DNA of 64,000 bases from Amorphus orientalis (GCF_030814015.1 NZ_JAUSUL010000005.1:124001-188000), one strand, 5' to 3'; positions 44,157-55,573 are shown, counted from the first letter of the stretch. Numbers and translations are program-made. The notes: generated by a model not told the origin, from the letters alone.

Positions 44157-44972
44157 TCAGATGATCGCGGCGCGCACCTTTGCGGAGATCCACTCGCTGA
44201 CCAGGACCGTCGCCAGGATGAGCAGCAGGATGACGGTGACCTGGGGCCAGGCCAGGGTGTTGAGGGAGTTCTGCAACTGCAGCCCGATCCCGCCGGCACC
44301 GACGAGGCCCAGCACCGTGCTCTCGCGGATGTTGATGTCCCAGCGGAAGACGGCGATCGCCCAGAAGGCGGGCGCCACCTGGGGCCAGATCCCGAACGCC
44401 AGCAACTGGGGCGCGCTCGCGCCGGTCGCGTCGATCGCCTCGATCTGGGCGGCGTCGGTCTCCTCGATCGCTTCGTAGAGCAGCTTGCCGACGAAGCCGA
44501 TCGACCGCAGGGCGATCGCGATGACGCCGGCCAGCAGTCCCGGCCCGACGATCGAGACCAGAAGCAGCGCCCAGATCAGCGAATTGATCGACCGGGAGGC
44601 GACGATGATGAACAGCGCGATGGGCCGGAGCAGGAGCGGGCTCGGCGTCGTGTTGCGCGCGGCCAGAAAGGCGATCGGCGTGGCGATCACGACGCCTGCG
44701 GCGGTGCCGAGCGTGGCGATGTTGATCGTGTCCCAGAGCGGACGCCAGAGTTCCGGCAGATAGGCCAGACGCGGCGGCACCATGCGCGACCCGATGTCGG
44801 CGGCCTGGCGGGGCGCGTCGTAGACGAAGGCCCAGATCGTGGTCTCCGTCATCACGTACCAGCACCAGACGGTCAGCGCCGTCGCAGCCAGCCAGCCGAG
44901 CCACATCACAAGAGCGGCCCGCGGCGTGCGCCGGCGCCACTCCTGACCGGACGGGGTCTGTCGTACGGCCAT
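44157..44972 (-). CDS. Phosphonate-type ABC transporter permease (PhnE-like, second copy)
   Basis: 271-residue inner-membrane permease with the PhnE-type EAA region (YEAIEETDAAQIEAIDATGA) and the ending FRWDINIRESTVLGLVGAGG. Works with the other PhnE-like protein as a heterodimer. The ATG overlaps the preceding stop (ATGA). Last gene of the four-gene operon. Confidence 0.93.
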   Translation of the reverse strand: MAVRQTPSGQEWRRRTPRAALVMWLGWLAATALTVWCWYVMTETTIWAFVYDAPRQAADIGSRMVPPRLAYLPELWRPLWDTINIATLGTAAGVVIATPIAFLAARNTTPSPLLLRPIALFIIVASRSINSLIWALLLVSIVGPGLLAGVIAIALRSIGFVGKLLYEAIEETDAAQIEAIDATGASAPQLLAFGIWPQVAPAFWAIAVFRWDINIRESTVLGLVGAGGIGLQLQNSLNTLAWPQVTVILLLILATVLVSEWISAKVRAAII

Positions 44973-45772
44973 CACTGCACCCACCTGCGCACGTGGCCCG
45001 ACAGATACTCCGCCATCATCACGATCCCGATGATGATGAGCAGGATCGCCCCGGCGCTGTCGTATTCGTAACGGTCGATGGCCGTGTTGAGCGTCGCGCC
45101 GATGCCGCCCGCCCCGACGATGCCGATCACCGCGCTTTCGCGGAAATTGATGTCGAGCCGGTAGAGCGACAGCCCGATCAGCCGCGGCGTCACCTGGGGC
45201 TGGACCGCATAGTTCACCACCTGCAGCCAGGAGGCGCCGGCGACCCGCACGGCCTCCACCTGGGACATGTCGATTTCCTCGATGTCTTCGGCCAGGAGCT
45301 TCGCCAGGAACCCGATGGTCGCGAAGCTGAGGGTGACGAAGCCGGCGAACGGTCCGAACCCGAACATCGCGACGAAGAAGATCGCGATGATCACCTCCTG
45401 CAGCGACCGGCTGACCGCGATGACCGCTCGGCAGACATAGTAGACGGGCAGCGGCGCGATGTTGCGCGCGGCGCCGACCCCGAACGGGATGGACAGGGCG
45501 ATCCCGACCACGGTGGACGTCACCGTCATGGTCAGGCTTTCCACCAGCCCCTGGCTGATGTCGCGCCAGCGCGTGGTGAAGTCCGGTCGGAGAAAGCCCT
45601 CCACGAACCGCCAGCCCCGGTCGAGGCCCTCCCACACCCTCAGCCAGTTGACCTCGAGCGAGCCGATGGCGAGGAGCAGATAGACGAGGATGCCGATCTG
45701 GATGACCGGTCGCCAGACGGGATGTTTCAGGATCTGCGGCGGACGGCGCCAGGTCGTCGGATAGTCGCTCAT
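44972..45772 (-). CDS. phnE: Phosphonate-type ABC transporter permease (PhnE-like, first copy)
   Basis: 266-residue inner-membrane permease. The conserved EAA loop is [20 protein letters not shown], followed by the PhnE ending [20 protein letters not shown]. Starts 4 nt inside the end of the ATPase gene. Such importers take up phosphonates, phosphite or phosphate esters; no C-P lyase genes are nearby, so the solute is open. Confidence 0.93.
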   Translation of the reverse strand: MSDYPTTWRRPPQILKHPVWRPVIQIGILVYLLLAIGSLEVNWLRVWEGLDRGWRFVEGFLRPDFTTRWRDISQGLVESLTMTVTSTVVGIALSIPFGVGAARNIAPLPVYYVCRAVIAVSRSLQEVIIAIFFVAMFGFGPFAGFVTLSFATIGFLAKLLAEDIEEIDMSQVEAVRVAGASWLQVVNYAVQPQVTPRLIGLSLYRLDINFRESAVIGIVGAGGIGATLNTAIDRYEYDSAGAILLIIIGIVMMAEYLSGHVRRWVQ

Positions 45773-46587
45773 GCCAGGCCGGCCATCCGGTCCGTCTGGT
45801 CCCGCTCGGCGTCGGCGTCCTCGGCGGCCGCCTGGCGCATGGCGGACCAGTCCTCCTCGCCGTAGATCGCCGTCAGTGCGGCGCTGTCGAGGTCGGAGGG
45901 CGGACCGTCGAAGACGATCTCGCCGGCGCGCAGTCCGATGATGCGCTGGGTGAACTGCTGGGCCAGAACCACGTCGTGAATGTTGATGATCGCCGGAAGC
46001 TCGTGCTCGGCGCAGACCTCGGTGAGAAGACGCATGATCTTCCGGGAAGTCTTCGGATCGAGCGACGCGGTCGGTTCGTCCACAAGCAGAAGCTCGGGCT
46101 CCTGGGCGAGCGCCCGGGCGATGCCGACCCGCTGGCGCTGTCCGCCGGACAGGGCGTCGGCGCGGCTGTCAGCCCGGCCCTCCAGCCCGACCCGGTCGAG
46201 GAGCCGGAACGCGGTAGCGATGTCGGAGCCCGGGAAGCGGCGCATCCAGCTGCGCCAGAACGAGACGTAGCCGAGCCGGCCGGACAGCACGTTCTCCATC
46301 ACCGTCAGGCGCTCGACCAGCGCGTATTCCTGGAAGATCATACCGATCCGGCGGCGCGCCCGGCGCAGGGCCGGCTTGCCGAGCGTGGTCAGATCCAGAT
46401 CGTTGAGCAGGACCCGGCCCGAGGTCGGCTCGACCAGCCGGTTGACGCAGCGGATCAGTGTCGACTTGCCCGCACCCGACGGACCGATAAGGCCGACGAC
46501 CTGCCCCTTGGGCAGCGTGAAGCTGACGCGCTGCAGCGCCTTGTCGCCCGAACGGTAGGTCTTGGTCAGGTTTTCGACGGTCAGCAT
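45769..46587 (-). CDS. phnC: Phosphonate-type ABC transporter ATPase (PhnC)
   Basis: 272-residue ATPase with Walker [14 protein letters not shown]-loop [20 protein letters not shown], signature [15 protein letters not shown] and Walker [13 protein letters not shown]. The stretch [18 protein letters not shown] is diagnostic for PhnC. Encoded after the receptor gene, separated from it by a hairpin. Confidence 0.95.
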   Translation of the reverse strand: MLTVENLTKTYRSGDKALQRVSFTLPKGQVVGLIGPSGAGKSTLIRCVNRLVEPTSGRVLLNDLDLTTLGKPALRRARRRIGMIFQEYALVERLTVMENVLSGRLGYVSFWRSWMRRFPGSDIATAFRLLDRVGLEGRADSRADALSGGQRQRVGIARALAQEPELLLVDEPTASLDPKTSRKIMRLLTEVCAEHELPAIINIHDVVLAQQFTQRIIGLRAGEIVFDGPPSDLDSAALTAIYGEEDWSAMRQAAAEDADAERDQTDRMAGLA

Positions 46588-46609
46588 TCGATGGTCATGT
46601 CCCGGACGG

Positions 46610-46639
46610 AAAAGGGCGCGGACGGTGCCGCCCGCGCCC
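46610..46639 (-). terminator. Terminator-like hairpin between phnD and phnC
   Basis: On the minus strand GGGCGCGGGCGG pairs with CCGTCCGCGCCC (12 bp including one G-U), followed directly by TTTT. It starts 18 nt after the phnD stop. Probably a partial terminator or 3' stabiliser that keeps receptor levels above those of the transporter. Confidence 0.6.
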
Positions 46640-46656
46640 CGATCGGTGACGTCGGC

Positions 46657-47607
46657 CTACTGGCAATCGTAGGTGACGCCGTTGGCCTGGTCGATCTTGC
46701 GGATCACGTCCCAGTCGTCCTTGAAGGTGATCTCGATGAACTTCTCTTCACCGTTCTTGCCGAACTCCTCTTCCAGGCCGGTTCCGGCCCAGTCGAAGCT
46801 GAAGAACGCGTCGCGGATCTTCTCCTGCAGCTCAGGCGTCAGGTTGTAGACCACGCCGTAGCCGGTCGTCGGGAAGGTCTGCGAGGTGTAGAGGATCTCG
46901 AACTGATCGTCCGACACAACGCCGCGCTCGACCATCCGCTTCTTCACCGAATTGGCGACGGTGGCGACCTCGTAGTCCTTGTTCGCGACGCCGAGGATCG
47001 AGTTGTCGTGCTTGCCGGAGAACTGGGTGTCGTAGTCCTCACCGGAGATCATGCCGAACTCGGCCTTCATCAGAGCCGTCGGCGCCTTGAAGCCGGAGTT
47101 GGAGGTTTGCGACGTGTGGGTCAGGGTCTTGCCCTTGATGTCCGCCACTTCGTCGATGCCGGACCCCGGATAGGTGATGATCTCCATCTCGTAGCCGAAC
47201 GATCCGTCCTCGCCGGCCATCATGGCGAAGGGCCGGAAACCGGCGCAGGCGACCGCGATCGGGTTCGACCCGGTGTTGAAGCCGGCCACATGCAGGCGTC
47301 CGGCGCGCATGGCCTCGATCTGGGCGGCGTTGGACTGGACCGGGAAGAACTGGACCTCCTTGCCGGTCGTCTCCGCCAGATGGTCGAGGAACTCCGACCA
47401 GACCTCGCGGTAGACCGCCGGATCCTCGACCGGCGTATAGGCGAAGATCAGCGTGTCCGGATCGATCTGCTCGGAAGCGTCGGACGGGATGTCGGCGACG
47501 AGATCGCCATCGGTGTCCTGGAACCGCGAGCCGAGCTGGAAGTCGGCGTGGGCGGGAACTGCGACGGCAAGCGCAATCAGGGCGGAAATGGCAGTGAGGG
47601 CTCTCAT
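46657..47607 (-). CDS. phnD: Phosphate/phosphonate ABC transporter substrate-binding protein (PhnD-like)
   Basis: 316-residue periplasmic receptor with signal peptide (MRALTAISALIALAVAVPAH). Ligand-binding patterns typical of PhnD are FAYTPVEDPAVYREVWSEFL, GKTLTHTSQTSNSGFKAPTA and the PhnD-type ISGEDYDTQFSGKHDNSI. A short Asp-rich segment near residue 32 (DTDGDLVAD) looks like a calcium loop. First gene of the operon. Confidence 0.93.
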   Translation of the reverse strand: MRALTAISALIALAVAVPAHADFQLGSRFQDTDGDLVADIPSDASEQIDPDTLIFAYTPVEDPAVYREVWSEFLDHLAETTGKEVQFFPVQSNAAQIEAMRAGRLHVAGFNTGSNPIAVACAGFRPFAMMAGEDGSFGYEMEIITYPGSGIDEVADIKGKTLTHTSQTSNSGFKAPTALMKAEFGMISGEDYDTQFSGKHDNSILGVANKDYEVATVANSVKKRMVERGVVSDDQFEILYTSQTFPTTGYGVVYNLTPELQEKIRDAFFSFDWAGTGLEEEFGKNGEEKFIEITFKDDWDVIRKIDQANGVTYDCQ

Positions 47608-47789
47608 GATCGTCTCCCTTGGAAAGAGGCTCGCGACACTGCTAACCGGAGTTCACAACACTTCTGTAACAGTGCCGGCTAACCAGTTCCGGCACTGGTG
47701 GATCCCTTTCGCGGCCGGCACGGAGTGGAAAGTCGGCGAGCGGTCAGCTACTCAACGGGGAGTTGGGCAACTGCACCGGAGGGGGACGC

Positions 47790-49901
47790 ATGGGACGTTG
47801 TGGGGAGTTTTCCGCTGGCTGGCGCAATCGGCGGTCGACGATGAGCCCGGACGTGGAGGGACACCCTGTCCGCCGCTCGCTGTCCCCTGTCGCGCTCATC
47901 CTGGCAGCGGCCGTCTGCGCGCCCACCAGCACCTTCGCCCTCGACGGAACATCCTGGCGCGACGCCCCGCGGCCCGAGTTCGTGCTTTTGGGCAAAGGCA
48001 ACGAAGGCAAGTACGTGGACATGACCGAGGCCGTCACGCTGGGGCCGGAGTGGTCGGTCGCAGCACCAGGCGCGACACGCTGGGGCAGCGATCAGGCGGT
48101 CGTTCTGGGCGGCTTCATGAGCAGCATTCCGGCGGTGGAAGTCTTTGCCGACGGGTTCGCAACCTCCACCCGGATCACGCTTTCCCATGAAGAGACGCGC
48201 AAGCGGCCCTATGAGGACGAATGGGGCGCCGTTTATCCCTGGAGCCTCCACGCGACCGCATCCGATCGGCCGGTGATCCGGGCATGGCGCGACCGCGAGG
48301 AAGGCGTCGTGGTCGACGTGGCGGAGGCTTCCGAGGACCAGGTCACGGCTCGTCTGCTCGGCCCGCGGCTGGGCGCGGCCGACCGCAACGACCGGGTGAT
48401 CGATCTGGCCCAGGGGCACGGCGTTCGGGCGCTCGCGGTCGAACTCGGTGAGCCCGGCGACATGCGAGTGCGGGTGGCCGTGGCGCGCGCCGAAGCGGAA
48501 GCGGAACACACGCTGACGCCCTCGGTATCCGGCGGCCGGGTCATGGCGCTGGACGTGACCCTGACCCCGCGCGACAACGACGGCCGCGATTTTCAGGCAA
48601 ACACGCTATCGCTGCTTCTGGCCGGCGAACGCCGCACGGACGACGAAGAGCCGACAGCCTTCCGCGACCCCCGCGACAGCGTCGGTTTCCTCGAACTCGT
48701 GCAGACGCCGCTGTCGCGCGGCGAGGCTCCGATTTCCCGGATGGCGGTGACCTTTTCCTCCGCCGATATGCTGCCGCGCGACTGGCGTCCCTTCGTCGAG
48801 CGTGGCGAGATCCAGGTCCGCCTGGCCGGTGTCCAGACGCTGACCGAGCGTCTGACCGACACCTCGGACGCCGTCCCGGTCTGGCTGGTCTACGAGGTTG
48901 AGCTGTCGTCGGAAGCGGCCGACAGTCCGGTCGGCGGTGACGGCGTCCTGATCGCGCGCCTCGACTGGGAGAACGACGAGCTTCGCCTGCGTCACCGACG
49001 GGCCATTGTCCTGAACAATTCAGGCTTGCGGCACGCAACCCTGCGAAGCTTCGAGGTCACCGACGATGGCGTGGCCGGCGTGCTGGTCTCGCGCGACTGG
49101 GCGCAAATGGGTCCGCGCCAGCAGGTGCTGGCGCTTCTGGCGCCGGACCTTTCGGTGACCGCAGCCCTCGACGCCCGCGAAGTTTTCGAGCGCGATGCGG
49201 AGGACCCGGATTACGAGCCGGTCTTCATGAACGCGCTCTTCGTCACGCCGAGCGCCGAACTCGGTCTCGTGACCTCAACGCGCACCTACATGTTCGACAA
49301 GTCCCGCGCTGCGATCTATGCCGTGCGCCCGCCCGGCGGATCGGCGCCGGTCGCCAGGACATCCGAGCCCGTGGCCGGCACCATCACCGAGGAGCCGGTG
49401 ACTGGCACGGTTACCGAAGAAACGGCGGAAGTGGAGATCGCGGAGGAACCACCGGAACGCTCCAACGGCTCGCTGCGTGGGATGACGTCGTACGAGGCGC
49501 TCGGCCGGCTTCTGGACGCGCTCGGCGACCTGGAAGCGGCCGAACCGTTCTACAGCGAGGTTGCCCCCTGCCCGGAGCTTCTGCCGGTGCCTTCCGCGTC
49601 CGATCCGACCACGTCCCGCGTCGCTTTCGTGGAATCGTACAACGCACGGCGCGACTGTCTGATGGACCGCAAGACGGTGTTCTTCGAGGAGTTCGACCAG
49701 GCAATGGAGCTGGTCCAGCGCGCCAAGGACGTATCGTGGGCCTGGGACGTCCAGCCGCGTGACGTGCGCAACGGCTACGTCCTCCGCTGGAACAGGTCGA
49801 TCGACCGCCACAACGCGGAGAAGCGGGACGCCGAGGAGGTCATCAACAGGATCGAGAGCGACCTTGAGGCCGCGCTCACCGAATACGATCAGTTGCCGTG
49901 A
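47790..49901 (+). CDS. Large exported protein, unknown function
   Basis: 703 residues. The signal segment (LSPVALILAAAVCAPTSTFA) lies near residues 31-50 after a long basic N-region. An ATG at 47841 would give a more usual signal peptide, but GGAGGGGGA lies directly before the ATG at 47790. The mature part is mostly beta-type sequence, with a Thr/Glu/Pro linker near residue 525-560 (VAGTITEEPVTGTVTEETAE). A helical C-terminal domain has two Cys (SEVAPCPELLP, NARRDCLMDRK). I recognise no family. It stands alone between the phn operon and a GNAT gene. Confidence 0.75.
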   Translation: MGRCGEFSAGWRNRRSTMSPDVEGHPVRRSLSPVALILAAAVCAPTSTFALDGTSWRDAPRPEFVLLGKGNEGKYVDMTEAVTLGPEWSVAAPGATRWGSDQAVVLGGFMSSIPAVEVFADGFATSTRITLSHEETRKRPYEDEWGAVYPWSLHATASDRPVIRAWRDREEGVVVDVAEASEDQVTARLLGPRLGAADRNDRVIDLAQGHGVRALAVELGEPGDMRVRVAVARAEAEAEHTLTPSVSGGRVMALDVTLTPRDNDGRDFQANTLSLLLAGERRTDDEEPTAFRDPRDSVGFLELVQTPLSRGEAPISRMAVTFSSADMLPRDWRPFVERGEIQVRLAGVQTLTERLTDTSDAVPVWLVYEVELSSEAADSPVGGDGVLIARLDWENDELRLRHRRAIVLNNSGLRHATLRSFEVTDDGVAGVLVSRDWAQMGPRQQVLALLAPDLSVTAALDAREVFERDAEDPDYEPVFMNALFVTPSAELGLVTSTRTYMFDKSRAAIYAVRPPGGSAPVARTSEPVAGTITEEPVTGTVTEETAEVEIAEEPPERSNGSLRGMTSYEALGRLLDALGDLEAAEPFYSEVAPCPELLPVPSASDPTTSRVAFVESYNARRDCLMDRKTVFFEEFDQAMELVQRAKDVSWAWDVQPRDVRNGYVLRWNRSIDRHNAEKRDAEEVINRIESDLEAALTEYDQLP

Positions 49902-49953
49902 GTCTGTTCCTCTCGGCTCCGACCTCGCCGTGCGGACGCAAACGGCTCTGGCG

Positions 49954-50412
49954 TCAGTCGAGATCCTTGCGCATGGTCGCCATGCCCTGACGGCGGCTGA
50001 GTTCCTCGTAGCCGGCCCCGTCATAAAGCCGCATGGCGGCCTCGTTGTCCGTTTCCGCCTTCAGCGTGATGGACAATGCGCCAAGCTCGCGCGCGGCTTC
50101 CTCGGCGATTTCCGTCAGCCGCACGCCGGCGCCGCCCCGGCTTTCCGGCTCGACGAACACATAGACCAGATGCCGGACTTCCGGCCCGATCCCAACGCGC
50201 AGCGCGAAGAAGCCGACCTCCCGGTCGTTCTCGTCCACCAGATAGAAAGACGCGTCGTCGGGCTCGTTCAGCCACTTCTCCTGCCATTCGAGCGGATCGA
50301 ACGGATACTTGGCATTCGGATTGATGAGAGCGATGTCCTCTTCCTCGACGAGAAGCCGGGCCAGAGGAGCGAGATCGAACGGCTGATTGCGCCGGACGCG
50401 GAGGTCGGACAT
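49954..50412 (-). CDS. GNAT family N-acetyltransferase
   Basis: 152-residue cytoplasmic acyltransferase. The acetyl-CoA region is VYVFVEPESRGGAGVRLTEI, with ALSITLKAETDNEAAMRLYD and a final GYEELSRRQGMATMRK. Start chosen at the ATG at 50412 with CAGGTGA 8 nt upstream; the frame is open a further 24 codons. The acceptor is unknown. Confidence 0.88.
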   Translation of the reverse strand: MSDLRVRRNQPFDLAPLARLLVEEEDIALINPNAKYPFDPLEWQEKWLNEPDDASFYLVDENDREVGFFALRVGIGPEVRHLVYVFVEPESRGGAGVRLTEIAEEAARELGALSITLKAETDNEAAMRLYDGAGYEELSRRQGMATMRKDLD

Positions 50413-50558
50413 GAAGGTCACCTGACGGTTCGGGATAGCTGCGGACGGGCGGCGCACGCCCTTCCCATCCGCGTTCGGGTCCATCGGGTGACACCCCCTA
50501 GCAAGATCCGACCGGGCTTGACCACCCGCCGTGACCGCGGAACTCGCCCGCCCCGGTC

Positions 50559-51758
50559 CTATTGCGGAGCGGCTTCCTCGCCGAGCCGCGTGACCTGGAG
50601 CGTCACCGGACCGCCGAGCCCGCGCACCTCCAGTTCCGTGCCCTCGCGCACCGGCACCCGGACCGGCTCGCCGCTGTCCAGCGTGTAGACGGTTCCGTCG
50701 ACCCGGAGACGGAACGGGCCGTCGCCGTCGATCAGCACACCCACCGCGCCGCCTGAAGCCGGGTCCGGCACGCCGGTCCAGCTGGTCGGGACGGAGACCG
50801 ACTGCGGTTCGCCCAGACGGGTGACCTGCATGGTCGCGCTGCCCCGCAGGGCCTCGATGACACCCCGGCTCTCCAGCCAGTAATAGGCTGCACCGCCGCC
50901 GCCCACGAGCAGAAGCAGGATGATGGCGAGCGCGATCAGTCCGCCCCAGCCGCGGCGTCGCCGTTCGCGCGGCCGCTCCTCGGTCTCCAGCATGAATGCA
51001 TCGATGGAAGACCGGTCCGACCCCTGCTCCTCGCCGTCATCCTCCTCGTAGGTCTCGTCGTGATCCGCAACGGGACCCGGCGCAGGCGGGCTCGGCGCGA
51101 CCCGGCGCTGGGCGCTGGCGCGGCGCCGGCGGCCCCTGCGTGGTTCGCGCTCCGGATCCGGAAGCGGTGCGGCCGGCGCGGCATCCGCATCGGCGTGGGG
51201 GTCGGCAGCCGCCGGCTCGGGCGCTGCCGGCTCCGGGCGCGGGGCGCCGGGCACGCGCACGTCCGGCGCGCCGACGCGCCGGGCCGCGGGCTCGGCCGAT
51301 CCGAGCGTGGGCTCGATGCGGCGGCCGGCAGGCTCCGGGGCGGGCTTCGGTGTCCGCTCGACGCGCGGAGCCGCATCGATATCCGGGTCGGCGCGGCGGC
51401 CGCGAACTCCGCTCAGATCCCCGGTCGCGGCTGCCGGTTCCGGTGCCGGAGCCGGAGCAGGTTCGTCCACGGGGACGGCCAGCGGAATGGGGCCGTCGGG
51501 ATCGCTCGACCGGTCCTCCGGCTCCTCGACATAGACGAGATCCGTCGGCTCGTCGTCTTCGCGCTCGTCCGGTGCCTGATCGTAACCGGCATCGTCCGTT
51601 GCCTGCTCCCCGGTATAGGTGTCCCGCTCGTCCTCCAGCTGGGCAGCGCTGTCCAGCGGCACGGCCGAGCGGAACGCCCCGCAATAGGGACAGCTCAGGA
51701 CGGGCCGGACCAGCGGCTCCCCGCAGGCGTTGCAGCGAAATCGGGCAGTTTTCACCAA
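50559..51758 (-). CDS. Zinc-ribbon membrane protein with low-complexity linker
   Basis: 399 residues. An N-terminal zinc ribbon (FRCNACGEPLVRPVLSCPYC, CxxC-x12-CxxC) is followed by about 230 residues of Asp/Glu/Pro/Ala/Arg-rich disordered sequence. One membrane segment follows (LIALAIILLLLVGGGGAAYY), then an extracytoplasmic domain of about 100 residues. That domain starts and ends with a similar unit (TMQVTRLGEPQ, TLQVTRLGEEA), so it may be a small repeated beta-domain. Function not known; the ribbon would face the cytoplasm. Confidence 0.78.
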   Translation of the reverse strand: MVKTARFRCNACGEPLVRPVLSCPYCGAFRSAVPLDSAAQLEDERDTYTGEQATDDAGYDQAPDEREDDEPTDLVYVEEPEDRSSDPDGPIPLAVPVDEPAPAPAPEPAAATGDLSGVRGRRADPDIDAAPRVERTPKPAPEPAGRRIEPTLGSAEPAARRVGAPDVRVPGAPRPEPAAPEPAAADPHADADAAPAAPLPDPEREPRRGRRRRASAQRRVAPSPPAPGPVADHDETYEEDDGEEQGSDRSSIDAFMLETEERPRERRRRGWGGLIALAIILLLLVGGGGAAYYWLESRGVIEALRGSATMQVTRLGEPQSVSVPTSWTGVPDPASGGAVGVLIDGDGPFRLRVDGTVYTLDSGEPVRVPVREGTELEVRGLGGPVTLQVTRLGEEAAPQ

Positions 51759-51993
51759 ATCGTCTCCAGTCGGCGCCTCGACGCACTTTCGTCGGCGGAC
51801 CCTGTCGCTCCGCCATCTGGCGCTCGTGACATGGAACCTCTAAGCCGAATCAGGGAAAAGGTGTGGCAAAGCAACCGTTGATGCGCGGATTTTTGGTCTG
51901 CGGACGCTATTTTCCAGCGCTCGCCCTGGCCGAACCGCACCGAGGCGGGATCCCTCGCCCGACGGCGGCGGCCTTCTCCCGCGCCGAGCGATG
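51759..51993. other. 235-nt gap, nothing recognised
   Basis: Between the zinc-ribbon gene start and the end of the TM1367-like gene, both on the minus strand. No supported ORF, RNA gene or strong hairpin was found; it presumably includes the zinc-ribbon gene promoter. Confidence 0.3.
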
Positions 51994-52392
51994 TCAGTCG
52001 GCCCGTGTCTCCTCCTCGGGATCGGCCTTCTCCACCCGGACCGCTGCGCCCGGCTTGGTCGGCACGAGCGCGCGAACGTCTCCGTGAATGTCGGCGAAGA
52101 CGTTGCAGGGCTCCGCCAGCCGGATCTCGTCGGGCGCGGAGATCGGCGTCGGACCGAAGCCGATGGCGATGATCTGGCCGTCCGGCCAGAAAGCCACTTC
52201 CCCGGCTTCGACCGTCTCGCGGGCATCGCGCTCCAGGTCCGGAGATAGGCCGGTACTGAAATAGACCTCTTCGCCCCAGATCGAAGCGTCGCCGGTCAGC
52301 GGCAGCGCTTCCCAGACGGCATCCGCGGTGGGCGTGTCGCGCAGATCCGCCAGAAGCACCACGTCGCCGATGGTCATCTGAATGGCTCGCAT
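51994..52392 (-). CDS. Cyclophilin-like fold protein (TM1367-like)
   Basis: 132 residues. The pattern ASIWGEEVYFSTGL, then VAFWPDGQIIAIGFGPTPIS and CNVFADIHGDV matches the small cyclophilin-like beta-barrel family typified by TM1367. No prolyl-isomerase active site is evident, and the role of the family is unknown. An acidic tail (ADPEEETRAD) ends it. The start follows AGGAGG. Confidence 0.82.
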   Translation of the reverse strand: MRAIQMTIGDVVLLADLRDTPTADAVWEALPLTGDASIWGEEVYFSTGLSPDLERDARETVEAGEVAFWPDGQIIAIGFGPTPISAPDEIRLAEPCNVFADIHGDVRALVPTKPGAAVRVEKADPEEETRAD

Positions 52393-52431
52393 GAAGACCT
52401 CCTGCGTGTCGTCGGTTGAAGCCGCATCCGC

Positions 52432-52794
52432 TCAGGGCCTGAGCGCCGCCCGCAGCGCCTCGGGATCGGGCAGGCCCTTGACCTCCATCTCCGGCCTGTC
52501 GCCCGCCGTGTAGATGCGCAGGGTTCCCACGTTCAGCAGGCGGTCGGGCAGTGACTGGTCGACCTTCACGGTCCGGATGGACTGCAGTTCGATCTCGGTG
52601 TGCTCCTTGGACAGGATCCCCCGGTCGAGCGCCACCCGGTCGCCATCGACGGTGACCGTCGTCGTACGATGGATCAGCCACCAGACGACCAGCGCCACGA
52701 TGCCGATCCCGAGCGGGATCAGGATCACGCACAGGATGAACGTGAGCGGCCGGCTTTTGAACATCGAGGGGTGGGCTTGATAGCGGACAGGCAT
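52432..52794 (-). CDS. PH domain-containing membrane protein
   Basis: 120 residues. A membrane hairpin (LTFILCVILIPLGIGIVALV) is followed by a bacterial PH-like (bPH/DUF304) domain: TVTVDGDRVALDRGILSKE, IELQSIRTVKVDQSLPDRLL, VGTLRIYTAGD. It is of the small single-domain type. Start at the ATG at 52794 with AGGAG 12 nt upstream; the frame continues upstream without support. Likely a membrane-associated accessory protein. Confidence 0.82.
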   Translation of the reverse strand: MPVRYQAHPSMFKSRPLTFILCVILIPLGIGIVALVVWWLIHRTTTVTVDGDRVALDRGILSKEHTEIELQSIRTVKVDQSLPDRLLNVGTLRIYTAGDRPEMEVKGLPDPEALRAALRP

Positions 52795-52980
52795 GGCGGA
52801 CGGGACTCCTCGCGCGGCATGTTGCAGGACAACGCACGGCGCGAGGATGCGTTCGCTTTGGGGCGCGAGCGCGACAGGCAGATCCGCGTCATCCGCCCGC
52901 CGGACGTTGGGCGTCAACGCGCGTCATGACGCATGCCCGGTGGCGCTCGGCGGCTCCGTACAGCTATTCCGATGAGCGCC

Positions 52981-53250
52981 TCAGTGCAGCAGCGCCATCG
53001 CGTCGACCTGGCGCCATTCCCGGTCGCCGACGAGCCGCCGATAGGCCACCTCGACGGAATGGAGCGGACCGTCGAGCTCACGGCGCCAGAACTCAAGGAA
53101 GCGGGTGAGCTCCGGAAACTGCGGCGCGAGATCGTACTCCTGCCACAGATAGGTCTGCAGCAGCGTGGGGTGATCCGGCATCCGGTAGAGGATCTTGGCG
53201 GTGGTCAGACCGTATCCGTCGAGCTGGCGGTCGAAGCTGGAATCGATCAT
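52981..53250 (-). CDS. usg: Usg family protein
   Basis: 89 residues. This matches the small alphaproteobacterial Usg family: QLDGYGLTTAKILYRMPDHP, TLLQTYLWQEYDLAPQFPEL, FLEFWRRELDGPLHSVEVAY. It was historically named as a gene upstream of a trp gene; biochemical function is not established. Start chosen at the ATG at 53250 with GAGGGA upstream. Divergent from groESL. Confidence 0.9.
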   Translation of the reverse strand: MIDSSFDRQLDGYGLTTAKILYRMPDHPTLLQTYLWQEYDLAPQFPELTRFLEFWRRELDGPLHSVEVAYRRLVGDREWRQVDAMALLH

Positions 53251-53415
53251 CGGGTCCCTCTGCTCTTGTCGATGACCCTGAAATGGTGCATTGCAACCGC
53301 GGCAAAGGCAAGCCGGCTTTCGATTATACTTCATTGAAATCAGATAGTTAGCAACACTCCTCCGTGGCTGCTGCCAGCAGCTGGCAGGCGCGGCAACCGT
53401 TGGCGCGCGCGGCTG

Positions 53416-53442
53416 TTAGCACTTTCTTCTGGCGAGTGCCAA
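53416..53442 (+). promoter_or_regulatory. CIRCE element (HrcA operator)
   Basis: TTAGCACTT-N9-GAGTGCCAA, differing from the consensus TTAGCACTC-N9-GAGTGCTAA at two positions. It lies 145-171 nt upstream of groES. HrcA binds this inverted repeat and represses groESL until heat shock titrates GroEL. Confidence 0.9.
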
Positions 53443-53459
53443 AAAAGTGTGGCAGGTAC

Positions 53460-53488
53460 CTTGATACCGGTGATGGGACATCCCATTT
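53460..53488 (+). promoter_or_regulatory. Sigma-32 (RpoH)-like promoter of groESL
   Basis: CTTGATA, 15 nt, CCCATTT resembles the heat-shock promoter consensus CTTGAAA / CCCATNT. It lies just downstream of CIRCE and about 100 nt before groES. Dual HrcA and RpoH control would fit; the assignment is by pattern only. Confidence 0.55.
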
Positions 53489-53586
53489 CACCGCCGCACG
53501 GCCCCCGTGCCGCATCAGGACGGGCCGGCCGTGAGGAGGAACTCACCTTGCGAAAATCGCATCTGGTTCATTAGGAGGAACAGAGC

Positions 53587-55573
<1,987 letters not shown>

